Origin: an uncultured Subdoligranulum sp.
GTDB lineage: Bacteria; Bacillota; Clostridia; Christensenellales; CAG-314
Assembly (NCBI GenBank): GCA_902496185.1
Contig: CABUZX010000005.1
Location: forward strand, 1 to 64,000
DNA length: 64,000 bases
Reading direction: 5' to 3'
A program made the position numbers and the translations under genes. The notes under the pieces were generated by a model that was not told the DNA's origin, searched no databases, and saw nothing but the letters and a program-made list of their open reading frames with translations. This document shows positions 1 through 7,572 of this stretch, piece by piece (the first letter of the stretch is position 1; every line of letters begins with the position of its first letter).

Positions 1-21
1 CGAATCCCACCGATTCCGCCA
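1..21 (+). tRNA. tRNA-Ser, 3' end only (cut by window start)
   Basis: The first 21 bases fit the end of a tRNA: part of the T loop, a T-stem strand CCCAC, a 7-nt acceptor strand CGATTCC, discriminator G and an encoded CCA at 19-21. A G discriminator is typical of tRNA-Ser, and the complete tRNA-Ser at 48561-48654 ends in the same layout and is followed by the same repeat. The anticodon lies outside the window. Confidence 0.6.
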
Positions 22-89
22 CAGGCGCTACGCCAAGTAGTCGCAACCCAAAAAAGACTTGCTTTGTTGCAGGTCTTTTTTTGTATTGC
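16..89 (+). repeat. tRNA-associated repeat, truncated copy
   Basis: This matches the first part of the longer repeats at 48649-48824 and 51659-51833, starting at CCGCCA of the tRNA tail and running through an internal hairpin (AAAAAAGACTTGC paired with GCAGGTCTTTTTT). The second half of the repeat is missing after position 89. The hairpin and T-run would also act as a Rho-independent terminator for the tRNA. Confidence 0.8.
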
Positions 90-179
90 AAGTAATAATT
101 AAATTTTGTTTTACTTTTACAAAGTCAAGCTATTTTTATCACAATTATTTGATATATATGTTCAATATAGGGGGTTATA

Positions 180-608
180 ATGATAAGCTTAGTAACGATT
201 GCATATTGGATAATTTGTGGCGTTTATTTTGTGGCAAGTATAGTTTTTGCTTTAGTATCCAACAAGAAAATCCCTAAAAAAATGATTATTATTTTGAGTA
301 TCATTATGACTCTGCTTTTTGTTGCGTTCAGTATTTATTTTTGGACGGTAGACGCAAAGGGGGAGCAAAACGCGCTAAAACTGTACTTGGTTACGTGTTT
401 TGTTGGGTTGGTCACAGGCGTAGCATTTCCTGTAGGTGCTTTTGTTGTCAAAAATGCAAGCTTATTGGTAAAAGATACCGTACAACAAATTGATTCGCAA
501 GAAAGAGATAAACTTGCATTACTAATGGGTTATGAAAAAATGCTTAAGCAAAAAGTCATAACGCAGGAAGAATATGACCAAAAAGAAAAAGAACTTTTTA
601 ACGAATAG
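180..608 (+). CDS. small membrane protein with SHOCT-like C-terminus
   Basis: A 142-aa protein with three predicted membrane segments (about residues 3-25, 34-52 and 68-92). It then has a charged tail from about 112 whose pattern (LLMGYEKMLKQKVITQEEY, followed by a KEKELF stretch) resembles the SHOCT short C-terminal domain, usually read as an oligomerisation module. The ATG at 180 follows an AGGGGG stretch at good spacing. The function is unknown. The gene stands alone between a tRNA-Ser tail and an insertion-sequence remnant, with no clear operon partner. Confidence 0.7.
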   Translation: MISLVTIAYWIICGVYFVASIVFALVSNKKIPKKMIIILSIIMTLLFVAFSIYFWTVDAKGEQNALKLYLVTCFVGLVTGVAFPVGAFVVKNASLLVKDTVQQIDSQERDKLALLMGYEKMLKQKVITQEEYDQKEKELFNE

Positions 609-653
609 CAATATTTTAAGCGTAAAACGCAACTAAAAAAACAAAGCAAATCG

Positions 654-693
654 AAATGCACCCCAAAAGTTAGACACTAATGGAGGTGCATTT
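654..693 (+). repeat. IS3-family end-like sequence (remnant)
   Basis: AAATGCACC (654-662) is the inverse of GGTGCATTT (685-693), enclosing CCCAAAAGTTAGACACTAA. The CCCAAAAGTTAGACA core resembles the terminal repeats of IS3/IS150-group elements in Firmicutes, recalled rather than searched. It lies just upstream of a transposase C-terminal scrap, so it is probably one end of a decayed element. Confidence 0.45.
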
Positions 694-703
694 GTTATTG
701 TAA

Positions 704-778
704 AAAAGTGGTAGACCGGCTAATTTACGTTTCTATAATAATGAAAGAATAGCATCAAAATTGGCGTACTTTGTTTAG
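704..778 (+). pseudogene. IS3-family transposase C-terminal fragment
   Basis: An open frame without a start codon encodes about 24 residues including LRFYNNERIASKLAY before a TAG at 776-778. The FYNNERI..KL pattern is typical of the last residues of IS3-family OrfB integrases. A TAA at 701-703 closes the frame upstream, so only the tail survives. It overlaps the end of the minus-strand ferritin-like gene by 4 nt. Confidence 0.5.
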
Positions 779-2070
779 ACTTCTCTATTGTGATTTAGAT
801 TGCAAAAAAAGTCTGTACTATCGGCAATATTCGGTTTTCTACCTACGGTTGTATTGTCGCTTGTGCGTGAGCGTAATTCCCTAACGGGGTTTGGCGCTAC
901 TTCAAAGCGGTAGTCTTTGCCATAACCGCGTATGTGCGTATCTATTACCACGTGCGAGGGTACTATTTCGGTCGTTGGATTTATGATATTTTGAAACTGA
1001 AAGAAGTTTGCGTCAGAGGGCAGCTCGTTTATATTTACGTAGTCGTCAAGATGACCAGTAAACTGTACCGTTGTATCGAGTATGTCGCGTACGTATTCAA
1101 TGTTTTGATGCAAAGATATAGGCGCAGGAAATTCGCCGTCGGGGATAACCTCCTGCCAATGCTTGTTTTCGTACTTTTCGAGTAATTCGGCGGCTTTTTT
1201 GAGATGCGCTATTTCCATTTCGAGATTTTCATGCCAAAGTGCTTTTACGTAAGGGTCTGTTTCGGTGACGTAACAAGACCAGTAAAGATAGCACTCTACG
1301 TATTCGTGCCACAAAAGCATTTCTAACCAACTTGCGCAGGAATCCATAAGAGATTCGTATTGAGTGACGTGCTCTTCTTCTACTTGAGCAATTTCCATAT
1401 AGAGTTTGCGAGCAAGGTCGTTTGTTGCAAGATTTGTTATGTTCATATAGTAATTCATTGTCTGTTGCTCTGCCGCGGTGATTATCATTGTAGAAAGCAC
1501 CGTTTGCTTGTCGGCTTTTTTGGAGTCAATGGCTCTTTTTACGTTATCTTTGTTAAAACGGTGGTGGGCAATGGTCGGGCGTCCGGGCATTATTTCGGTG
1601 TATTTTCCAACGAGATTTTCCGCGCGAATACCTTGCTCCATTTCAAGAAGATTGGCATAACGGTAAAGGTGATCAAAATCTTCGAGCAAAGCAAAATCCA
1701 ATGCTTTTTTGACGTAACAATCACTTTCGCGCTTTGCAAGTTCTGCAGTCAGGTCAACGGCAAGTTGTTCGTAAGCGATAGTATGCTCCAGAGCGCTTTC
1801 GTTACAAGGTTTTAAAAGCGAAATTTTTATTTGCTGTTGTTTTTCAATAGAACGGGTTATGGAAATCTCTCGACGCAAATCGTTGTTTGTGGTATGTCTT
1901 GCAAGCTGGTGCGAAAACCAGTTTGCTTCAAACTCCGTGCCGTTCATAAGTATTATTCTTGTTTTTGTGTACGGGTCTATTTCATATTTGTTGTAGGATT
2001 TTGGGTAAAGTTGTTTCCAATTTTGAAAACTTCCCAATAGATTCATTGGTTTTTCATTAAACGGATTCAT
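775..2070 (-). CDS. ferritin-like double-domain protein, probable di-iron
   Basis: A 431-aa protein with repeated acidic/histidine helix motifs of the ferritin-like superfamily: E95-H96, E130 to H134, E231-x-x-H234 and E286-x-x-H289. They are spread over two helical regions (about 90-160 and 190-305), suggesting two four-helix bundles or one enlarged bundle. The C-terminal 120 residues carry no recognised motif. ExxH pairs in ferritin-like proteins usually bind two irons, so a redox or hydroxylase role is possible but the substrate is unknown. The ATG at 2070 is preceded by an AGGGAGG ribosome binding site. No co-directional partner lies close by. Confidence 0.55.
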   Translation of the reverse strand: MNPFNEKPMNLLGSFQNWKQLYPKSYNKYEIDPYTKTRIILMNGTEFEANWFSHQLARHTTNNDLRREISITRSIEKQQQIKISLLKPCNESALEHTIAYEQLAVDLTAELAKRESDCYVKKALDFALLEDFDHLYRYANLLEMEQGIRAENLVGKYTEIMPGRPTIAHHRFNKDNVKRAIDSKKADKQTVLSTMIITAAEQQTMNYYMNITNLATNDLARKLYMEIAQVEEEHVTQYESLMDSCASWLEMLLWHEYVECYLYWSCYVTETDPYVKALWHENLEMEIAHLKKAAELLEKYENKHWQEVIPDGEFPAPISLHQNIEYVRDILDTTVQFTGHLDDYVNINELPSDANFFQFQNIINPTTEIVPSHVVIDTHIRGYGKDYRFEVAPNPVRELRSRTSDNTTVGRKPNIADSTDFFCNLNHNREV

Positions 2071-2168
2071 TTGGTTGCCTCCCTTTTTAGTTAGTCTTTA
2101 AATTGTATGCTTTAGCGCAAAAAAAGGTTTCAAAACGTATAAAAATCAAATATTTTTGTTTGTTGTAG

Positions 2169-2198
2169 TTGATTTTTTGGAGTGGATGGGTATATAAT
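2169..2198 (+). promoter_or_regulatory. sigma-A-type promoter for yqeY
   Basis: TTGATT (2169-2174) and TATAAT (2193-2198) are 18 bp apart, just upstream of the AAAGGAG site of the YqeY gene. The leader would be very short. Confidence 0.45.
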
Positions 2199-2220
2199 TT
2201 AAAAAAGGAGAATGGCGTTA

Positions 2221-2646
2221 ATGATAGAAGAAAAAATTAAAAAAGCCAATATTCAGGCAATGAAAGACAAGGATGCTGACGGTAGGGCTTTTTACAGTAT
2301 TTTACTCAACAGGATTTTGTTAGAAAAAATATCAAAGGGCGATAGAGAAAAGCCGTTGCCTGATGCGGACGTGAGTGCAATACTTCAAAAGTTGATAAAA
2401 GAAATGTCCGAAGAAAAGGAAAATTATGCAAAAGTAGGCAACACGGCAGAAGTTGCAGTTATAGAAAAACGTATTGCAATTGCTTCCGTATATTTGCCCC
2501 AAATGCTTTCGAGAGAAGAAATAACCGAAATTATTTCTCAGATGGAAGACAAGAGTATTGCGTCCGTTATGAAACATTTCAAAACAAATTATGCAGGAAA
2601 GGCGGATATGCGACTCGTCCAAGACGTTCAAAAACAACTTTCTTAA
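2221..2646 (+). CDS. yqeY: GatB/YqeY domain protein
   Basis: A 141-aa protein matching the YqeY family over its full length: an N-terminal helical part (IEEKIKKANIQAMKDKD...), the segment with KGDREKPLPD, and the C-terminal GatB-like tail with YLPQM, ADMRLVQDV and a final QKQLS. GatB's tail domain contacts tRNA in the amidotransferase; the role of free-standing YqeY is not settled. An ATG at 2212 sits one base after the GGAG sequence, too close for initiation, so the ATG at 2221 (10 nt from GGAG) is preferred. Monocistronic, with its own promoter and terminator. Confidence 0.85.
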   Translation: MIEEKIKKANIQAMKDKDADGRAFYSILLNRILLEKISKGDREKPLPDADVSAILQKLIKEMSEEKENYAKVGNTAEVAVIEKRIAIASVYLPQMLSREEITEIISQMEDKSIASVMKHFKTNYAGKADMRLVQDVQKQLS

Positions 2647-2672
2647 AAAACAAAACAAATTTAAATAAAAAT

Positions 2673-2705
2673 AGCAGGTACAAAACACAAAGTACCTGCT
2701 TTTTG
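2673..2705 (+). terminator. Rho-independent terminator after yqeY
   Basis: AGCAGGTAC (2673-2681) pairs perfectly with GTACCTGCT (2692-2700), followed by TTTTGTT. Confidence 0.85.
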
Positions 2706-2725
2706 TTGCGTAAATTATTTGAGTT

Positions 2726-3409
2726 TTACGCTTTTGACGTAGTAGAATTCTCGTTTGGTCTCATTATTTTTTTGAGAGCGTTAAATCCGGGGCTAAATAC
2801 CAATATTGCCAAAATAACCAATCCGATAAGTGCGTCTAAAGGTATATAAGTACATTGGTATACAAAATTTGCCGCCCACGCTTCGGCTGGCGCAAGGTCG
2901 GTAAAGAAAAGGAAACCAGACGCAAAGTGCATAATAAACCTAAAAACGTAAGCGCACACAGCGCCGACCATAAGGGCGACTTTAGGCTTGTTTTTAAATA
3001 TCATGCCTGTTAGGCCCACAAAAGCGACGCCAGCGAATGCAAATGGATAATCTAACAAAAAGGATAATGGCGAAATAACGTAAGGCGACTCAATAAATTG
3101 CAATAAGCCGTGAATAAGTCCTGCCATCAAACCTTTTACTGGACCAAAAAAGTAAGAGTAGAGCATAATTGGCACCATACTTGCTATAGTTATGCTACCA
3201 CCGTTTGCGTTTACCTTAAATTTTGCAAAGGATAGCGCAAAGGAAATAGCAATACTCAGTCCTGCAAAGGCGATACTTCTCGTATCCATTTTTTTGTTGT
3301 TAAGCGAAAGCACGAGCAAAATCACGACGAGCAAGACTGATGTTCCTATAGAAATCCACAGCGCCGTATTTTGGCTAATGTCGGCAAACGCCAGAGAAAA
3401 AATTGTCAT
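2726..3409 (-). CDS. thiT: ThiT-type thiamine transporter (ECF S component)
   Basis: A 227-aa, very hydrophobic protein with about six to seven membrane segments. It has the ThiT-like stretch around residues 60-110 (SFAKFKVNANGGSITIASM, then GPVKGLMAGLIHGLLQ), where thiamine is bound in known ThiT structures. As an S component it would need the shared ECF energising module, which is not in this window. An upstream TPP riboswitch and intrinsic terminator on the same strand support thiamine uptake repressed by thiamine pyrophosphate. The start follows a GGAGG site. It is longer than typical ThiT because of an extra N-terminal membrane segment. Confidence 0.9.
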   Translation of the reverse strand: MTIFSLAFADISQNTALWISIGTSVLLVVILLVLSLNNKKMDTRSIAFAGLSIAISFALSFAKFKVNANGGSITIASMVPIMLYSYFFGPVKGLMAGLIHGLLQFIESPYVISPLSFLLDYPFAFAGVAFVGLTGMIFKNKPKVALMVGAVCAYVFRFIMHFASGFLFFTDLAPAEAWAANFVYQCTYIPLDALIGLVILAILVFSPGFNALKKIMRPNENSTTSKA

Positions 3410-3438
3410 AAAAAAACCTCCGATATTGACAATATTGC

Positions 3439-3464
3439 AAAAAAAATCCTGCGCTATCGCAGGA
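3439..3464 (-). terminator. riboswitch-linked terminator upstream of thiT
   Basis: On the minus strand TCCTGCG-ATAG-CGCAGGA (3447-3464) is followed by eight Ts, between the TPP aptamer and the thiT start. The position is that of a transcription-attenuating expression platform. Confidence 0.85.
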
Positions 3465-3483
3465 CAAAATAAGTAACGTTATT

Positions 3484-3547
3484 CTCCCTACGCAAGCATT
3501 ATCTTGACAGGTTCAAAGGGTATAATCTCAGCCTTTCGGCACCCCTA
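3484..3547 (-). promoter_or_regulatory. TPP (thi-box) riboswitch
   Basis: Read on the minus strand, the conserved thi-box blocks occur in order: GGGGTGC, GGCTGAGA, ACCCTTTGAACCTG and ATAATGCTTGCGTAGGGA. These are the pyrimidine-sensing and pyrophosphate-sensing helices of the aptamer. TPP binding is expected to favour the terminator at 3439-3464 and shut off thiT. Confidence 0.95.
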
Positions 3548-3582
3548 AAATATGTGTAGCGCAAATCTTTATTTGCAAGTAT

Positions 3583-3611
3583 AATTTAGCACAAAGTAAT
3601 AGGGCTGTCAA
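3583..3611 (-). promoter_or_regulatory. promoter of the riboswitch-thiT transcript
   Basis: On the minus strand TTGACA (3606-3611) is followed after 17 bp by TAAATT (3583-3588), placing the start shortly before the aptamer. Confidence 0.5.
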
Positions 3612-3694
3612 CAAAAAATAACAAATTTAAAAAATATATTTACAAAATAGTGTAAAAAATTTCGATATATGTTAAAATAAATTGGGAGAATTTT

Positions 3695-4267
3695 ATGGAC
3701 AAGTTTTTTGCCTTTTTGTATCGTACTAAATATATAAACAGATGGGGGCTTATGCGCAACACCGAGGGGGAAAATCTTATGGAACATTCCTTTTTGACAG
3801 CTACGATTGCGCATGCTCTTGCGGAAATATCAAATAATTATTTTGGTAACACTCTTGATTCGGACAAAATTGCAACAAAAGCGCTTTTTCATGACGTAAG
3901 TGAAATTTTTACGGGGGATATGCCTACCCCCGTCAAGTACTTAAACCGTCAACTTACGGATGATTACAAGCAGGTTGAGCGTCTTGCTACTCAAAAACTC
4001 GTATCTCAACTGCCTCAAAAACTGCGTCCTACTTATACGGAAATTTTTGATGAAACCACTCCCGAACACGTATTTGTTAAATACGCTGACAAAATTTCGG
4101 CGTACCTCAAATGTATTAAGGAAATAGCTTATGGCAACAATGAATTTAAAAATGCAAAAGAAAGTATTCTATCGCAACTTAAAGAATACAACAGTAATGA
4201 AGTAAACTTTTTTTTGGATAATTTTGTCGACGCTTTTTTACTTACTTTGGACGAATTGCAACTATGA
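3695..4267 (+). CDS. YfbR-type HD-domain 5'-deoxynucleotidase
   Basis: A 190-aa HD-superfamily phosphohydrolase. It has R16-W17, the metal ligands H31, H66-D67 and D132, and the TGDMPTPVK stretch at 74-82, all in the spacing of E. coli YfbR, which removes phosphate from deoxynucleoside 5'-monophosphates. The ATG follows TGGGAG at suitable distance. The last four bases overlap the start of the next gene, so the two are translationally coupled, yet the partner is an ABC-type protein with no obvious link to nucleotide salvage. Confidence 0.85.
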   Translation: MDKFFAFLYRTKYINRWGLMRNTEGENLMEHSFLTATIAHALAEISNNYFGNTLDSDKIATKALFHDVSEIFTGDMPTPVKYLNRQLTDDYKQVERLATQKLVSQLPQKLRPTYTEIFDETTPEHVFVKYADKISAYLKCIKEIAYGNNEFKNAKESILSQLKEYNSNEVNFFLDNFVDAFLLTLDELQL

Positions 4268-4899
4268 TTTTTTTAAAAGTACAAAATGCGTCAAAAATTT
4301 ATCACTACGACGCGTTTCCTGTGTTTGAAAACATCAGTTTTGAATTAAAACAAGGAGAAACGGCAAGTATTATTTTGGGGGAGTGTTCGGGCAAAACCAC
4401 CATTGCAAAGGTGCTTATCGGGTTAGAAAAACTCACTTCCGGCGCAATAATATATATGGACAAACCGTTGGAGCAAATTGCGCCAAATCAACGCGAAATA
4501 GCCTTTGTTTCCGTGCCGTCCGTTTTTGATAAAGGCAAAGTAAAGGACAACGTTGCCTATGGCTTAAAGGTACGTGGAGTTGATAAAAAAACGGCGTTTG
4601 AAATTTCTTTAAATCAGCTAAAAAAATACGGACTCGAGGATAAATTAAATACGCTTGTCAAAAAATTGTCTTTGTACGAAAGATTTAAACTTGACCTTGC
4701 ACGAGCTTTTTGCAGAAAAGTTTCATTATTGATATTGGACGACTGTTTCCAAAAGGATGACGACGTTGATGCGTTTTTAAAAAAAGAAATACCGTCTTTT
4801 CAAGAGCAAGGTTGTGCCGTGTTGAATTTGTGCAACGAAAAGCAACAGGCAATAGGTACGGTTTACGATTTTTTGCCGGCTTATGAAAAACAAAACTAA
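4264..4899 (+). CDS. degenerate ABC-transporter ATPase-like protein
   Basis: A 211-aa protein with the overall order of an ABC ATPase but poor key motifs. The P-loop is GECSGKT (39-45), one residue shorter than GxxxxGK[ST]. The Q-loop position has no clear glutamine (FVSVPSVFD). The signature LSGGQ is LSLYE (135-139). Walker B is LLILDD followed by Cys (156-161) instead of Glu, and no switch histidine is seen near 188-190. NVAYGLKVRG at 96-105 still looks like an importer ATPase of the CysA/UgpC type. It may be a regulatory or decaying subunit; no permease lies nearby. It overlaps yfbR by 4 nt. Confidence 0.7.
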   Translation: MIFLKVQNASKIYHYDAFPVFENISFELKQGETASIILGECSGKTTIAKVLIGLEKLTSGAIIYMDKPLEQIAPNQREIAFVSVPSVFDKGKVKDNVAYGLKVRGVDKKTAFEISLNQLKKYGLEDKLNTLVKKLSLYERFKLDLARAFCRKVSLLILDDCFQKDDDVDAFLKKEIPSFQEQGCAVLNLCNEKQQAIGTVYDFLPAYEKQN

Positions 4900-4941
4900 C
4901 TAACTAACAACTCAAAGCAAAATACTTAAAGGGAGAGCATT

Positions 4942-6426
4942 ATGGAAGATTTTTTCGGCGAGGAATATCAAAAACAATCAAATAATCAAAATCATTACTA
5001 CAACGCGCCTCCTCCGCCAATGGCAAAAAACAATACCAACAAATACGTCAGAACGGCGTTAATTATTTTTCTTATTATTGCAGTTTTTATTTTGGGATTG
5101 CTTTTAGGACAAAATATTGGCACGACGGGGGATTTGGCAATTTTAAACGACGTAATAAACGAGTTTAAAAACAACAGTATTTATTATGACAAGGATACTT
5201 GGGAAGAAACTTTGAGCAATATGATTGTCAACGCGGGTACTTATATGTTGCAGACGGAAGACTCTTACGGCTATTTGCTTGGTCCTGCAGAATTATATTC
5301 TATACTGTATCCGTCGGACGCTACCACGACGCCGACTTTCGGCATAAGTTTTATCAATACGCAAGGTATGGGCTATTACGTTAATAATATCAGCTATGGT
5401 AGTGGGGCATACAAAAGCGGATTGTCCGTAGGTGATATAGTTATTTTAATAAACCGTGACGGCTTTGATTCCGTTGACGTAAGGAGCGCCTCGTCTGAAG
5501 AAATTAACGCTATTTTAGGAGGAGACTACGGTACGACGGTTACTTTTACCGTTGTGCGTGGTTTTGATAGTATTAACGAACAAGGCGGAAATTCCACAAT
5601 AGAAATTAAAGATATTATTCTCTCCAAAATCAAGTACGAAAACAACTTTGTTGATTATTATTTTGGTAAGGACAATACGGATATTACAGATTCGGCTTTG
5701 TTGTCGAAACTTTCTTTAAATTTGCTTGATGGCACTGATATAGGATATATAAAACTCAATAGCTTCGAATCCGTTTACGACGGACAACAACTTGTAGATT
5801 CTGCTTCAATGCAGTTTGCCAATGCAATGAAAGAATTTAAAGAAGTTTACGGTGGAAATGGCAAACTCGTGCTTGACCTTATGGGCAACCCGGGTGGTAA
5901 CGTTGCCGAAGCTACGGAAATTGCTTCTTATCTTGTTTATGATTTTGACAGTCCAAATAAGCGCAATTATCTTGCAACTACTTTAAAAGGGCAAAACAAT
6001 AAAAATTCGGAAGATTATTATACTTCTGGCAATTACTTCGCCGAATATTTTGATGAAGAAGATGCCAAGATTACTCCGCCTATCGTCGTGTTTACGGACA
6101 ATAATTCCGCCAGCGCAAGCGAATTGCTGTTGGGCGCTATATTGGATTACGGTACGGGGGTACAAGTTGGAGAAACTTCTTACGGCAAGGGTATTGCTCA
6201 AACGGTAAAGGCGCTTAATTATACGGGTACTTTCCAAGTTGAAAATTCAAACGGAGGTTACACTACGTTAGAGTTTTATTACGGAATATATTATACTTTT
6301 GCAAAGTACTATTCTCCCGTGACGGAAACCAATATTCATGGCGTAGGATATACTCCAAAAGAGGAAAATAAAGTAGACGTTACTCAAATGACAGCGTTGC
6401 TTAATAGGGCAAAATTTTTATTATAA
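4942..6426 (+). CDS. S41-family C-terminal processing peptidase
   Basis: A 494-aa membrane-anchored protease. A Pro-rich cytosolic start is followed by one membrane segment (about 38-56), a PDZ domain (about 130-210) and the S41 catalytic domain. The tail-specific protease motif is at 387-394 (NNSASASE), with probable nucleophile S391 and the general base K416 in GKG. The family cleaves substrates from their C-terminal end on the outer side of the membrane. The ATG at 4942 follows GGGAG. It lies 42 nt after the ABC-like gene and ends at a strong terminator, so the three genes from 3695 may be one transcript. Confidence 0.9.
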   Translation: MEDFFGEEYQKQSNNQNHYYNAPPPPMAKNNTNKYVRTALIIFLIIAVFILGLLLGQNIGTTGDLAILNDVINEFKNNSIYYDKDTWEETLSNMIVNAGTYMLQTEDSYGYLLGPAELYSILYPSDATTTPTFGISFINTQGMGYYVNNISYGSGAYKSGLSVGDIVILINRDGFDSVDVRSASSEEINAILGGDYGTTVTFTVVRGFDSINEQGGNSTIEIKDIILSKIKYENNFVDYYFGKDNTDITDSALLSKLSLNLLDGTDIGYIKLNSFESVYDGQQLVDSASMQFANAMKEFKEVYGGNGKLVLDLMGNPGGNVAEATEIASYLVYDFDSPNKRNYLATTLKGQNNKNSEDYYTSGNYFAEYFDEEDAKITPPIVVFTDNNSASASELLLGAILDYGTGVQVGETSYGKGIAQTVKALNYTGTFQVENSNGGYTTLEFYYGIYYTFAKYYSPVTETNIHGVGYTPKEENKVDVTQMTALLNRAKFLL

Positions 6427-6440
6427 ATAATGTTTTGTAT

Positions 6441-6470
6441 AAAAAAAACGGCAATATTGCCGTTTTTTTT
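6441..6470 (+). terminator. bidirectional Rho-independent terminator
   Basis: CGGCAATATTGCCG (6449-6462) is a perfect palindrome with eight As before and eight Ts after, serving the S41 gene and the convergent gene ending at 6473. Confidence 0.85.
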
Positions 6471-6472
6471 GC

Positions 6473-6841
6473 TTATGTTTCCAAAAGTTGGTTTAAAAGT
6501 TCTTTGATTTTTTCTCTTTGGGTAGGATTGAGCATGGGATAAATTGATTTTGCAAATTTGATAAGTTGTTCGTTTGTAAGCGTTCCGTTTGCTTTTTGCG
6601 CTTTTACCGTATTAAAAATATCCGAAATTAATTTGTCTTCGCCGTTTTTATTGTAATAATCGGCAAGTTTTTTAAAGGTTTGCGCTTGAGAATTAACGTT
6701 TTGCGCCGTACCGAAAGGAATATTATCTTTAGTTGATTTATTTTGCATTTTTTCTTCGGGATTTTTTTGTTGATATTTTTGGGCGTCTTGGTTATCGTAA
6801 AATTTTCTTTGCTCTTCAAAGTAATTGTTTGAATTATTCAT
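6473..6841 (-). CDS. hypothetical protein, Asn/Gln-rich N-terminus
   Basis: A 122-aa protein I do not recognise. The first 65 residues are polar and rich in Asn, Gln and Lys, probably disordered. Residues 66-120 look helical (a LADYYNKNGEDKLI stretch, then QREKIKELLNQLLE). There is no signal peptide or membrane segment. A TCTCCTT complement just upstream (AAGGAG on the coding strand) supports the start. It is divergent from the 194-aa gene at 6934, which is also rich in Asn/Gln, with a 92-bp shared promoter region. The helical end resembles small Clostridia proteins of unknown role found near spore or envelope genes, but this is only an impression. Confidence 0.65.
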   Translation of the reverse strand: MNNSNNYFEEQRKFYDNQDAQKYQQKNPEEKMQNKSTKDNIPFGTAQNVNSQAQTFKKLADYYNKNGEDKLISDIFNTVKAQKANGTLTNEQLIKFAKSIYPMLNPTQREKIKELLNQLLET

Positions 6842-6933
6842 TTTGATTTCTCCTTAAAAAATTTGTTCACTATCCAATATATGCTTGCATAAACTATATT
6901 GAACACTCCAAAAAAACATTAGGAGGCAAAATA

Positions 6934-7518
6934 ATGAATTTTTTACCATTGGTTTTGGGCTTTTTGTTGCTTAAAACAATGCCGTCTTTTGGGTTGGCAA
7001 ACAACAATAACGGACAATCTCAGCAGGATCAAAAAGCGCAACGTACCAATAAAGACGGTGGTATCTTAAACAATTTAGAGGACGCGCAACAAGCGTTACA
7101 ATTGGTTTCGATATTTAATAAAATCAAGGAAAACAAGGCGGATATATCCGAAGTAATGGGAGAAATAATGACTAATCCCATTGCAATGAATATTATCAGC
7201 AAAATGGGGTTTGGAGGACAGCAAGATTTTGACGTTCAACCGTGTAATGAAGAACAGTCTTTTACATACGAAGCGCCCGAAAATAACCAGCAATTAAACG
7301 TTAACAAAACGGAAAGCGAGCAAGCTCAAAATACCTTTAAACAACCTACTTGCGAGGCTAAAAGCCAGCTTGTTTGCGACGAAAAACCTGCGGACGGCCA
7401 AGTGTTTGAAAATATCAAAACGCCCGCTGACACCTTGTTTAAGCCCGTAGAAAATATAGCCGGAGTGGAATTGACAAAACAATTGAAAAAATATTACGAA
7501 AATTGGTACGTAAATTAA
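6934..7518 (+). CDS. hypothetical protein, hydrophobic start and Gln/Asn-rich body
   Basis: A 194-aa protein of unknown function. Residues 1-20 are hydrophobic (FLPLVLGFLLLKTMPSF), possibly a membrane anchor or signal. Residues 40-95 contain a helical block with NNLEDAQQALQLVSIFNKI and VMGEIMTNPIAMNIISKMG. The rest is polar and low in complexity, ending in a helical tail. The start has a clear TTAGGAGG site. The divergent gene at 6841 has a similar polar composition, and the two may work together. No catalytic motif is visible. Confidence 0.65.
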   Translation: MNFLPLVLGFLLLKTMPSFGLANNNNGQSQQDQKAQRTNKDGGILNNLEDAQQALQLVSIFNKIKENKADISEVMGEIMTNPIAMNIISKMGFGGQQDFDVQPCNEEQSFTYEAPENNQQLNVNKTESEQAQNTFKQPTCEAKSQLVCDEKPADGQVFENIKTPADTLFKPVENIAGVELTKQLKKYYENWYVN

Positions 7519-7572
7519 TTTTATTTGCATTGTTGGTTGACTTATTTATAAATATAAATTATCATATATTTT

